Below, piece after piece: positions 1 through 7,100 of a stretch of 13,638 nt of DNA. Each line of letters starts with the position of its first letter. Position 1 is the stretch's first letter. The stretch covers positions 1-13,638 of the forward strand of contig JASHWM010000201.1 of the NCBI GenBank assembly GCA_030044075.1, in the 5' to 3' direction. The notes beneath the pieces were generated by a model that was given only the letters and a program-made list of their open reading frames with translations, made no database searches and had not been told where the DNA came from. The position numbers were made by a program, and so were the translations under genes. The stretch is from Candidatus Rhabdochlamydia sp. (GTDB lineage Bacteria > Chlamydiota > Chlamydiia > Chlamydiales > Rhabdochlamydiaceae).

Positions 1-1048
1 GATGTATTCGGGCAAGATCAAGGGGATAGGCCCAAGGTATTGTCCGTCCATCGAAGATAAAATCGTCCGCTTTTCCGATAAGGAAAGGCACCAGATCTTC
101 CTCGAACCAGAAGGGCTTTCGACCGACGAGGTCTATGTCAACGGGATTTCTTCTTCTCTCCCATTTGATGTGCAGCTCAAGATGATCCATACCATTGCCG
201 GCCTTGAAAACGCAGAGGTCATGAGACCTGCCTATGCGATCGAATATGATTATGTAAAGAGCGGCCAACTCTATCCTACCCTCGAAACAAGGTTCATCGA
301 AGGCCTGTATTTTGCAGGGCAGATCAATGGGACGACAGGATATGAAGAAGCGGGAGGACAAGGGATTATCGCAGGGATCAATGCAGCCAATCGGATCCTT
401 GGAAAAGAGCCTTTTGTATTAGGAAGGTCGGAATCTTATATCGGGGTGATGATCGATGAGCTGATCACAAAAGACCTCGACGAACCTTATCGCATGTTCA
501 CAAGCAGAGCAGAGCACCGCCTTCTGCTTAGGCAAGACAATGCCGATCTGCGGCTTCGCGAATACGGGTACCAATTAGGTCTTGTTGAAGAGGAAAGATA
601 TCAAAAGCTCATCAGAAAAAAAGAGACCATCCGTACGCAAATGGATGCTCTGCAAAAAAAGTTCATCCAGCTGGGAAGCAAGGGGGTCACCTTAGCCTCG
701 CTGCTCTGCCGTCCCGATTATTCTTACGATCTATTGATGAAAGACTATCCCGAGCACGCTGCCGACCATGGCAAAGAGATCAATACCCAGATCGAGCTCC
801 TCCTCAAATATGAAGGCTATATCCAAAGACAGGAAAATGAGGTCGCCAGGCTCCAGAATATTGAAAGCATCCTCATTCCCAGAGAGTTTGATTTTTCAGA
901 GGTCAAAGGACTAAGGAACGAGGCAAAGGAAAAGCTGTCTCGCAGAAGACCTGCTACTTTGGGACAGGCTTCCCGCATGTCGGGAATTTCTCCTGCGGAC
1001 ATTTCTGTTCTGATCATCGCGATTGAATCCTGCAAAAAAAAGCTTTGA
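1..1048 (+). CDS. mnmG: tRNA uridine-5-carboxymethylaminomethyl modification enzyme MnmG (GidA), C-terminal part, 5' end outside window
   Basis: MnmG works with MnmE to install the (carboxymethyl)aminomethyl group at U34 of the wobble position in certain tRNAs, using FAD, NADH and methylene-tetrahydrofolate in the cytoplasm. Only about 348 residues are present; family members are usually about 610-630, so roughly the first 265 are missing upstream. The ATG at position 2 is an internal methionine, not the start, because it sits in the family motif MYSGxIxGxGPRYCPSIEDK. Further family marks are the FAD-contacting segment GTTGYEEAGGQG (about residues 109-120 of the fragment), the segment FTSRAEHRLLLRQDNADLRL just after, and the helical C-terminal MnmE/tRNA-binding domain with LKYEGYIQRQ. 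The gene ends with TGA at 1046-1048, 46 bases before the next gene on the same strand. Identification is very secure. Confidence 0.97.
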   Translation, partial: MYSGKIKGIGPRYCPSIEDKIVRFSDKERHQIFLEPEGLSTDEVYVNGISSSLPFDVQLKMIHTIAGLENAEVMRPAYAIEYDYVKSGQLYPTLETRFIEGLYFAGQINGTTGYEEAGGQGIIAGINAANRILGKEPFVLGRSESYIGVMIDELITKDLDEPYRMFTSRAEHRLLLRQDNADLRLREYGYQLGLVEEERYQKLIRKKETIRTQMDALQKKFIQLGSKGVTLASLLCRPDYSYDLLMKDYPEHAADHGKEINTQIELLLKYEGYIQRQENEVARLQNIESILIPREFDFSEVKGLRNEAKEKLSRRRPATLGQASRMSGISPADISVLIIAIESCKKKL

Positions 1049-1094
1049 TTTCCTCCACTTCTTCTGATAGTTGTGAGGAAAAATAAGGTGGATT

Positions 1095-1853
1095 GTGGAT
1101 GCTTCTTCTACCCTGCCTATCATGGTAGTGATCTCAGGCAACCAGTACATTTCGCGATTTTTCAAAGATCATTTTAAGTCATCCTATTTTGTGATGGACT
1201 TTTCCAATTTAGACGCAGCCCTTGACTGTGTAAAAATGCTGTATGTCTCAGTCATTATTTTTGATCAAAAATTCGAATGTCTATCGATATGGGATGCATG
1301 CACCAGTTTATCCAAAGCACGAAGGGATAAAAACGCTCCCATTTTCCTTGTGACCAATTTTTTAAAGAAAACCTTTTCCATGCAGGCAAAGCAATCGGGG
1401 ATCAGCGACTTTCTCTCCATCCCCCTTTCTGTTGAAGAGGTGGAGCAAAAAATAAGCGACCAAATGCAGCAAGAGACAATAAAAAATAAAATGGAAAACG
1501 TCCGAAAAAAAATCCCCGCACAGGAATCTGCATCCAAACAGGGATATCTCCTTTCCATCAAAAGTGAAGACCTCGATCGATTAAAAAAATTTTTGCATGA
1601 CCATTTGCGAAGCCTTGATAAAACTATTTTTGAAGAAGATGACTGTATTGGGGTTTTTCTTGCAAAAACCTCTGCCAGGGCAGCTCAGCTGATCGCAGAA
1701 AATATTCAGGAAGAAGCCCCGCTATCGACTGTAATCGCCATACAATCTATAATGGAAGATGACAGCCTGAAAGAGGCTTTCCAAGCAGGAAAAAATATTT
1801 TGAAGACCATCCCTGCTAAAGAAAAACAAATTATTTGGCGTGAGGGAACATGA
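1095..1853 (+). CDS. Two-domain protein: degenerate response-regulator receiver domain plus degenerate GGDEF-like domain
   Basis: This 252-residue soluble protein has no signal peptide. Residues about 7-122 follow the alternating strand/helix pattern of a CheY-like receiver. VSVIIFD ends with an Asp (D57) at the phospho-acceptor position, and IFLVT (83-87) supplies the usual Thr. FLSIPL (106-111) stands where a receiver has the conserved Lys-Pro, but Lys is replaced by Ile109. The paired acidic residues after strand 1 are also absent (VVISGN), so normal Mg-dependent phosphorylation is unlikely. Residues about 150-245 resemble the second half of a GGDEF domain: an LRSLDKTIFEEDD segment, then FLAKTSARAAQLIAENI. 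The GGDEF signature is lost (EEDDCIGVF). Start: GTG near a purine-rich AAGGTGG; the end overlaps the next ATG by 4 bases (ATGA), suggesting coupling. The domain reading is inferred from pattern alone; an unrelated fold is possible. Confidence 0.5.
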   Translation: MDASSTLPIMVVISGNQYISRFFKDHFKSSYFVMDFSNLDAALDCVKMLYVSVIIFDQKFECLSIWDACTSLSKARRDKNAPIFLVTNFLKKTFSMQAKQSGISDFLSIPLSVEEVEQKISDQMQQETIKNKMENVRKKIPAQESASKQGYLLSIKSEDLDRLKKFLHDHLRSLDKTIFEEDDCIGVFLAKTSARAAQLIAENIQEEAPLSTVIAIQSIMEDDSLKEAFQAGKNILKTIPAKEKQIIWREGT

Positions 1854-2185
1854 GATACTTAGCTGCAGCCTTATTACTAAGCGGAGCGATGTTATTTGCT
1901 GAAGAACCAAAAAGTATTCCCATGACCGGGGAAGCATCCAGCTATCTGATGATCGATCCCAAGTCAAGGGCCCTTGACCTGAAGGAAGCTTTCGAACTTT
2001 TTCGCAAGGAGAAAACGGCAACGAAGGTCGTGATCCAGCTTGCCAACCAAACATCCATTTCGAATATCTTAGACTTTAATGTCATGCAAAATGGCACGAT
2101 CATCGTTGTCCGCTACAACAGCGTCCAAGGGATCAAGTTCATGATGGTCAATGTTGAAGATATTGTTGCCATATCAAGCTCATGA
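1850..2185 (+). CDS. Small exported protein of unknown function
   Basis: I do not recognise the family. The 111-residue product starts with a clear signal peptide: a short positive n-region (MR), a hydrophobic core (YLAAALLLSGAMLF) and an alanine before EEPKS, predicting cleavage near residue 17 or 18. There is no Cys for lipidation. The mature part, about 93 residues, has a helical LDLKEAFELFRKEK segment followed by several short predicted beta strands (VVIQLAN, NGTIIVVRY, IKFMMVNVEDIVAI), so a small alpha/beta periplasmic or surface domain is plausible. The ATG overlaps the upstream stop (ATGA) and has GAGG five bases before it. Its own stop overlaps the lplA start, again as ATGA, so all three genes are probably translated from one message. 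Function is unknown. Confidence 0.85.
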   Translation: MRYLAAALLLSGAMLFAEEPKSIPMTGEASSYLMIDPKSRALDLKEAFELFRKEKTATKVVIQLANQTSISNILDFNVMQNGTIIVVRYNSVQGIKFMMVNVEDIVAISSS

Positions 2186-2913
2186 CTCTTTTTCTGATCC
2201 ATACGCAAAACCTTCCCGTTTTTCAGCAGCTCGAACTAGAAGAAGCTCTTTTGCGCGCAAGTTTTCATAATTTTTGTTTGATCAATGAAGGCTCGGCCCC
2301 TGCGATCGTCATGGGGATTTCAGGGAAGGTGGCAGAGCTTGTCGATATCGAAAAAACAAAAGAGGACAACATCCCCCTGATTAAAAGATACAGCGGCGGC
2401 GGAACGGTGATCGTTGATGAACAGACCCTCTTTGTTTCTTTCCTGTTTCAAAAAGACCTTCATCACTTTCCTGCCTATCCGGAGCCGATCATGTCCTGGT
2501 CTGAAACGATCTATCGTCCCGTCTTTGGTCCTTTGGACTTCCGCTTAAGAGAGAATGATTATGTAATTGGGGATAAAAAATGCGGGGGAAATGCGCAATA
2601 CATAAAAAAGGAGAGATGGCTCCATCACACCTCTTTTTTATGGGATTATAACGATGCATCGATGAGCTATCTCCTCCATCCTAAAAAAACTCCTTCCTAT
2701 AGAATGATGAGAAAGCATACCGATTTTCTCTGCAGGATGAAGGATTTTTTCCCCAGTAAAGCTAGTTTCATAAGTAAACTAAAAGAAGAGCTTGGCCGTC
2801 ATTTTCCCGTCCGGGAAATTTCCGTCCAAGAGGCGTGGGCGCTTGTTGATAAGCCCTATAGAAAAACTTCTGTCTTGATTTCCCTTCAAGACTATGTAAA
2901 TAGCCCTGTATAA
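2182..2913 (+). CDS. lplA: Lipoate-protein ligase A, short catalytic-domain-only form
   Basis: It activates free lipoate with ATP to lipoyl-AMP and transfers it to the target lysine of E2 subunits of 2-oxoacid dehydrogenases (and GcvH where present), so it can scavenge host lipoate. Family motifs are in order: RYSGGGTVIVDE (69-80) for the lipoyl-AMP pocket, then GDKKCGGNAQ (130-139) with the conserved catalytic Lys (K133 by position), then HHTSFLWD (148-155), and a PSYR/R/H/DF segment at about 171-182. At 243 residues it lacks the C-terminal accessory domain of E. coli LplA (about 338 residues). Chlamydial ligases are also short. No Shine-Dalgarno precedes the ATG; initiation probably depends on coupling, since the ATG overlaps the upstream stop. 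The 3' end overlaps the convergent dus gene by 22 bases. Octanoyl transferase (LipB/LipM) is the alternative, but the RYSGGG/GNAQ set favours LplA. Confidence 0.9.
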   Translation: MTLFLIHTQNLPVFQQLELEEALLRASFHNFCLINEGSAPAIVMGISGKVAELVDIEKTKEDNIPLIKRYSGGGTVIVDEQTLFVSFLFQKDLHHFPAYPEPIMSWSETIYRPVFGPLDFRLRENDYVIGDKKCGGNAQYIKKERWLHHTSFLWDYNDASMSYLLHPKKTPSYRMMRKHTDFLCRMKDFFPSKASFISKLKEELGRHFPVREISVQEAWALVDKPYRKTSVLISLQDYVNSPV

Positions 2914-3869
2914 AGCATCGCCATCGTATCTTCAAGAAAAGACTCCACGGATGTGTGTTTTGATGTGAGCATCGTTTGTCTTTTTTCTAATATCCGGTCG
3001 TTTGCCCTAAACAGAAAACTCATGAGCTGCTTGAGTTTATTTAACTTTCCACGAAGAGGCAGGCCCTCGTGCATTTCCCCGACAAAGATCAGTAAATACC
3101 TTTCGAGGTCTTCCCATTTTGGGGTGTAAGATGTCTTTGCAAAATGCGCTTTGATCTGATGAAAGATAAAGGGGTTGGTGACAGCTCCCCTTCCGATCAT
3201 GAGGGCGTCGCACCCTGTCTCCTCTAGCATTCTCACTGCATCAGCAACTGTTAGAATATCCCCATTTCCTACAAGAGGGATCGTGAGGATTGATTTTGCT
3301 TCCTTGATCAAATCCCATCTTGCAGGGGGCCCGTAGCCATCAACTTTTGTTCTGGGATGAAGGGTGATAAAATGCACTCCGCTCTCCTGTGCCGCAAGCA
3401 AATTTTCTTTGAACAAGGAGATGTCTTCATAACCTGAGCGCATTTTGATGGTGACAGGCACAGAGACGGCTTTGACCATGCTGCTTGCAATCCTATGCAG
3501 GTGGGAAGGTTCTTTCAAAAGGCTTGACCCAGCGCCCTTGCCAGTGACCGTATTCGAAGGGCATCCGCAATTCAGATCGATCCTCTTAGCGCCCCGCTGC
3601 TCTATCTCAGAGGCCATGGCCGCCATCAGGTCAGGGTCCGATCCCATGAGCTGGGCAGCAAGGGGGATTGGGGCAATCTCATCGCTCTGATAGTCCCTTG
3701 CAAGACTTTTGACATGGGCATTGCACGGTACGCGTAAAAACTCGGTAACCCCCTCGTCAAACCCTGCGATCGAGGCCATGGCCCTGCGAAAACAGCGGTC
3801 CCCAACACCTTCCATCGGTGCTAAAAACAGATAGGGACAGCCACTGGGATGTTTAGGAAGAATGGTCAT
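2892..3869 (-). CDS. tRNA-dihydrouridine synthase, DusC-like
   Basis: This FMN-dependent enzyme reduces a specific uridine in the tRNA D-loop to dihydrouridine using NADPH. The 325-residue protein is a TIM barrel plus a C-terminal helical domain. Visible motifs are LAPMEGVGD (16-24) at the FMN phosphate side, TEFLRV (42-47), AAQL (71-74), and DLNCGCPSNTV (98-108) with catalytic Cys103. Also seen are IKMR (141-144) and LHPRTKVDGY (170-179) for FMN/substrate contacts, and GNGDI (201-205) and MIGRGA (224-229) as the phosphate loop. TEFLRV and NCGCPS-TV resemble E. coli DusC (U16) more than DusA or DusB, but Dus specificity cannot be assigned from motifs alone. No Shine-Dalgarno is visible before the ATG. 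It is divergent from the 518-residue gene and convergent with lplA. Confidence 0.9.
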   Translation of the reverse strand: MTILPKHPSGCPYLFLAPMEGVGDRCFRRAMASIAGFDEGVTEFLRVPCNAHVKSLARDYQSDEIAPIPLAAQLMGSDPDLMAAMASEIEQRGAKRIDLNCGCPSNTVTGKGAGSSLLKEPSHLHRIASSMVKAVSVPVTIKMRSGYEDISLFKENLLAAQESGVHFITLHPRTKVDGYGPPARWDLIKEAKSILTIPLVGNGDILTVADAVRMLEETGCDALMIGRGAVTNPFIFHQIKAHFAKTSYTPKWEDLERYLLIFVGEMHEGLPLRGKLNKLKQLMSFLFRANDRILEKRQTMLTSKHTSVESFLEDTMAMLYTGLFT

Positions 3870-4011
3870 AGGAAGATGAGCTTATCAAAAAAAATGAATG
3901 AACTCGAATGAAAAAAATCTTTTTAATGACCATATAAAAACTTTTTGATGTTGATAGAAAATATAACAAAAGTTTATAATTTTTTAATTTTATTATTAAA
4001 TTAGTTTAATT
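3870..4011. other. AT-rich divergent intergenic spacer
   Basis: These 142 bases separate the divergent dus and pentein-like genes and must hold both promoters. The half next to the plus-strand gene is almost pure A/T (about 3956-4011), far more AT-rich than the flanking coding DNA. A convincing plus-strand promoter is present and listed separately. I could not pick a convincing minus-strand promoter for dus. Neither start codon has a recognisable Shine-Dalgarno. No RNA gene or repeat is seen. Confidence 0.7.
3951..3980 (+). promoter_or_regulatory. Predicted sigma70/sigma66-type promoter for the 518-residue gene
   Basis: A -35-like TTGATA (3951-3956) lies 18 bases from a perfect -10 TATAAT (3975-3980). 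Transcription would begin near 3987, giving a leader of about 25 bases that is nearly all A/T and has no Shine-Dalgarno before the ATG at 4012. Sequence match only; the AT-rich background raises the chance of a coincidental -10. Confidence 0.6.
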
Positions 4012-5568
4012 ATGTCATCTAAATCATCATTAACAGTCGAAGCTTGGAAATCAACAACTCCAAACTTTGTATATTTCGAGGAACCTCAAAGAGAAAATAC
4101 TCCTGGCAAGTTCACATATAACTCCCAAAACGACTTTGGCCGCGAGATCACAACACTTCTTTTCACCAAGCCAAGCAATCAAAAGGGGGAATATTTTTAT
4201 AAGGCCTATTGCGCTGACCTCTTGCGAGTTGCAAAAATCGAAGGCTTTGATATTAAGCTTGCAACCTCTATGTATACCGTGCGGGATGCCAAATGCCCTT
4301 TAGGCGATGGAAAGACTTTCCTGGAACTGACATGCTCCTCTTATGTTGAAAAAGCTCTAGACAGATGCCGCGCAAGAAATGGGCATCTAAAAAACCATAC
4401 CTCCTATTTGACCAAGCATCCGGTGTTTTATCAAGGAACTCTTGGCATTGCATCGATGAACAAATTACATAAACGCTCATTTGAAGGAGTTCCTGACAGC
4501 CGTCAAAAAAATGGCAGGATTTATTATGAGGGCGGGGATGGTTTTTTTGCTACGAATGCGCAAGGGATCCCCAAATATCTCGTTGGAGAAGACCTGTTTT
4601 TCATAACGCACATGGTCCTTAGACAAAATGGCTGGTTTAAAAATCCGAATGCAACGCAACAAGATGGATCCAAGACAGAAGCATTTGGGAATGAGCAGAT
4701 CCTGTATCGCAATGACAGTTTATCCCAAAGGTTCCGCTCGGGAAAAATTTATCAACAGGTAGAAACAGAATCACGTTCCATTCTGCAGAGTCTGACAGAA
4801 GATGTTTTCCAAAGGACCTTCTCTGAGATGTGCGCATTGACTTTGATTCTGAACGACAGTCTTTCCACTCCAGAGAGAATCGAACTAGCAAGACAGTACG
4901 TTGCTACCTACCTGGCCCAGCAAAAGATCGTAAGAGAAGAAGTATTTCCCCATGAATTGAGGGTTGAAAAACACAACCTCGTTCCTGTTCCGCAGATCGC
5001 CTATCACTTGGACGTCTTGATGACCCCAGGTCCCAAGGGGAGCTTCTTTATGCAGAGTTACCAGGAAAGTCTCGCTCTACTTATGAAGATCAAGGAAAAC
5101 GCAGCTGAATTGAACCTCTCCCAAAAAGACCTCGAACTGCTTGATATATACCTCGAAAATGCGAATCAATTGCTCCAAGATCTTGAACCATTTATGGAAG
5201 GTGTTTCAAAAACTCTTTCCGAAGCCGGCTTTAGAGTGATCAAAACCCCAGGGGCATTTTTCTCCACACTAAAGAACGGGGAATGGCTGAATGTGAACTT
5301 TTTTAATGCGATCTCGGGATATTCTAGTCAAACAAAACACCTCTACTACATTGTTGGCGGCGTGAAAATTGGCGATCGCTTAGGAGAAGTCCTGATGGAT
5401 GCTTATTCTTCTTTTCTAAAAAATCATTGCGGTAGCGACATTGCTGTATATTTTATTGGCGGCAAAGACTATGAGGAAGCAATGCATTTGATGAACAGAA
5501 AGACCTCACAGCTTGGCCTTCATTGCATAAGCTTCGAGCTTGAAGTGAAACCTCAGGATTCCATCTAG
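4012..5568 (+). CDS. Putative guanidine-modifying (pentein superfamily) enzyme, arginine/agmatine/peptidyl-arginine deiminase-like
   Basis: No close family is recognised over the full 518 residues, but the active-site pattern of guanidino-group-modifying enzymes appears in the right order. YYEGGDGFF (171-179) carries the guanidinium-binding Asp (D176). YHLDVLMTPG (331-340) supplies the His-x-Asp pair (H332, D334). LGLHCISFE (501-509) near the C-terminus resembles the catalytic-Cys segment of agmatine and protein-arginine deiminases (C505). LYYIVGGVKIGD (444-455) also fits a pentein strand. Such enzymes hydrolyse or transfer the amidino group of arginine, agmatine, methylarginine or peptidyl-arginine; the substrate here cannot be told. 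Residues about 210-320 are an added, mostly helical region. There is no signal peptide or membrane segment. The gene is monocistronic with its own promoter and lacks a Shine-Dalgarno. A role as a secreted host-directed effector or in arginine use is speculation. The call rests on motifs, not alignment. Confidence 0.6.
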   Translation: MSSKSSLTVEAWKSTTPNFVYFEEPQRENTPGKFTYNSQNDFGREITTLLFTKPSNQKGEYFYKAYCADLLRVAKIEGFDIKLATSMYTVRDAKCPLGDGKTFLELTCSSYVEKALDRCRARNGHLKNHTSYLTKHPVFYQGTLGIASMNKLHKRSFEGVPDSRQKNGRIYYEGGDGFFATNAQGIPKYLVGEDLFFITHMVLRQNGWFKNPNATQQDGSKTEAFGNEQILYRNDSLSQRFRSGKIYQQVETESRSILQSLTEDVFQRTFSEMCALTLILNDSLSTPERIELARQYVATYLAQQKIVREEVFPHELRVEKHNLVPVPQIAYHLDVLMTPGPKGSFFMQSYQESLALLMKIKENAAELNLSQKDLELLDIYLENANQLLQDLEPFMEGVSKTLSEAGFRVIKTPGAFFSTLKNGEWLNVNFFNAISGYSSQTKHLYYIVGGVKIGDRLGEVLMDAYSSFLKNHCGSDIAVYFIGGKDYEEAMHLMNRKTSQLGLHCISFELEVKPQDSI

Positions 5569-5569
5569 A

Positions 5570-6427
5570 CTAGAAAAACCGAAGCACCCTTTTATGGCAG
5601 TAGGGCTCTTTTCCATTCTTGTTATAGTAGTTTTGATGATACTCCTCAGCAATATAGAAAGGACCTGCCGGGAGGACTTTCGTCACTACATTGATTGTCT
5701 GGTTCTTCAGGATGTTGATCAACTTTAGCGCTGTCTTCTTCTGGTCTTCGGTCAAATAAAAGACCGCAGAACGGTATTGTTGTCCAACATCAGGGCCCTG
5801 CTTATCTAGTTGTGTGGGGTCATGGATCTCAAAAAAATATTTTGCGACGGTTTCATAGCTTGTCATTTTCGGGTCGAAGATGACTTCGACTGCTTCTAGG
5901 TGTCCTGTATCGCCGCTGCAAACTTCTTCATAGGTCGGCTTGACGACATGCCCGCCTGTATATCCTGAAGATACTTTGATTACTCCTGGAAGTTTCTTCA
6001 TAAGGTGTTCGACGCCCCAGAAACACCCGCCTGCAAAAATGGCCCTTTCGAGACCTTCTTTTGTATAGGCAGGGGTAAAAGAAAGAGAGATCGAGTTCAC
6101 GCAATGTCTTGTATTTTTCTCTGTAAACCTTTCGCCGATGAAGACATGTCCGAGGTGGGCCCCGCACCTTCTGCAAAGGATCTCCACCCTCTCACCATCA
6201 GCGTCCGGCCTTTTTTCAACGGCAGCCTCGATCTCGTCATCAAAAGAGGGCCACCCGCAGCCAGAAGAGAATTTATCTGAGGAAAGGTAGAGAGGGTTGT
6301 CGCACCTTCGGCAGGTATATACTCCTTTTTCCGAGTGGTGCTCATACTCTCCTGTGCCGGGACGTTCTGTCCCTTTTTCACTGATCACTCTTTCTTCCTC
6401 GCGGGAAAGCTTATGGAATCTTTTCAT
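5570..6427 (-). CDS. msrBA: Bifunctional peptide methionine sulfoxide reductase, MsrB-MsrA fusion
   Basis: It repairs oxidised methionine: MsrB reduces the R-sulfoxide and MsrA the S-sulfoxide, with electrons from thioredoxin. The N-terminal half (about 1-122) is MsrB. Zinc cysteines are C39/C42 (CRRC) and C85/C88 (CRRC), SGCGWPSF (55-62) is the conserved loop, and the catalytic Cys is C109 in RHCVNSISL. The C-terminal half (about 127-285) is MsrA, with the GGCFWGVE motif (133-140, C135), SGYTGG (154-159) and GHLEAVEV (175-182). A late Cys277 is a candidate resolving residue. The MsrB-then-MsrA order is less common than A-then-B but known. There is no signal peptide, so it is cytoplasmic. AAGGAAA lies about seven bases before the ATG. 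The start overlaps the upstream DUF218 gene by 17 bases, so the two are cotranscribed. Only one base separates its stop from the convergent gene. Confidence 0.95.
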   Translation of the reverse strand: MKRFHKLSREEERVISEKGTERPGTGEYEHHSEKGVYTCRRCDNPLYLSSDKFSSGCGWPSFDDEIEAAVEKRPDADGERVEILCRRCGAHLGHVFIGERFTEKNTRHCVNSISLSFTPAYTKEGLERAIFAGGCFWGVEHLMKKLPGVIKVSSGYTGGHVVKPTYEEVCSGDTGHLEAVEVIFDPKMTSYETVAKYFFEIHDPTQLDKQGPDVGQQYRSAVFYLTEDQKKTALKLINILKNQTINVVTKVLPAGPFYIAEEYHQNYYNKNGKEPYCHKRVLRFF

Positions 6428-7094
6428 CGTTTGTTTCCTTTTCTATTTCATGAATTGTTTCTTTGACCTCGTCCAAAGGCAGGTCGCCCCTTGTTCCATA
6501 TTGCCGGATACGCAAAAACTCTCCCCACACTCGAGAAAGGTATTCGGGGTGCTCAAACCAGTCTTGCTCGCAAAACTTCTTTCCCACTGATGGGTAGATG
6601 GGATCATAGGTAGATTGAAAGATCTTTGACTCGCCCAAAAACTTCTTCAATGTAAGGTAGGCACGCTGCGAATGAAAGCTTTTTGTCACAAAACATACAG
6701 AAGGGATCGGTCTTTCAAGCATCTCAAGGCCAAAGAGAAGGTTTTCATAAGTGTTCTGGGATTTTTTTTCCAAAATGACGTCGGTTTTTTTAGGGATAAA
6801 GTCCTTTATCTCGGCAAAGATCATCTCAGATTCTGGAAGATCATGCTTTCTTGCATCGGGATATTCTTCTTTGCCCCCTGTCACCAAAATCTTTTTTGCT
6901 GAAGTGTTTTTCATCAGAACTTCAAAAGAGAATGCAAGTTCTTTGAAGGACACAGCTGTCCCAAAAATCAGAAGACAGTCTACAGAGGGGATCTTAATAG
7001 AATTTTTCCTAAAACAGAGCGAGCCAAGGAGCTTGACCGCTTTTGTTGTTAAAGGAGGAACTTTGGGAATTTTAGCGATCTCTCTATTTTCCAT
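6411..7094 (-). CDS. DUF218/YdcF-like (ElyC/SanA/YdcF superfamily) protein
   Basis: This 227-residue protein has the DUF218 layout. CLLIFGTAV (40-48) is the first strand, KKILVTGG (67-74) the second, SEMIFAE (89-95) the helix with the conserved Ser-Glu, [13 protein letters not shown] (107-119) the Asn-Thr-x-Glu-Asn motif, and [12 protein letters not shown] (134-145) the VTS.FH..RA motif. [13 protein letters not shown] (193-205) matches the usual C-terminal segment. Biochemical role is not settled in this family: E. coli YdcF binds S-adenosylmethionine, while SanA and ElyC are linked to envelope integrity. Unlike SanA/ElyC it shows no membrane segment, so it is probably cytosolic. The Shine-Dalgarno GGTGAGG overlaps the stop codon of the upstream hydrolase (six bases between genes), and its 3' end overlaps msrBA, placing it mid-operon. 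Function is unknown. Confidence 0.8.
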   Translation of the reverse strand: MENREIAKIPKVPPLTTKAVKLLGSLCFRKNSIKIPSVDCLLIFGTAVSFKELAFSFEVLMKNTSAKKILVTGGKEEYPDARKHDLPESEMIFAEIKDFIPKKTDVILEKKSQNTYENLLFGLEMLERPIPSVCFVTKSFHSQRAYLTLKKFLGESKIFQSTYDPIYPSVGKKFCEQDWFEHPEYLSRVWGEFLRIRQYGTRGDLPLDEVKETIHEIEKETNDEKIP

Positions 7095-7100
7095 CCGACC

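Noticed and set aside
1049..1094. Intrinsic terminator after mnmG
   Set aside because: The inverted repeat is followed by A residues on the plus strand, not a T-run, and on the minus strand no gene ends here.
2182..2913. Octanoyltransferase or biotin ligase in place of lipoate ligase
   Set aside because: The RYSGGG plus GDKKCGGNAQ combination and the position near mnmG match lipoate-protein ligase A; no biotin-ligase DNA-binding domain is present.
3956..4011. Replication origin or attachment site in the AT-rich spacer
   Set aside because: No DnaA-box-like repeats, direct repeats or integrase gene are nearby; promoter function explains the composition.
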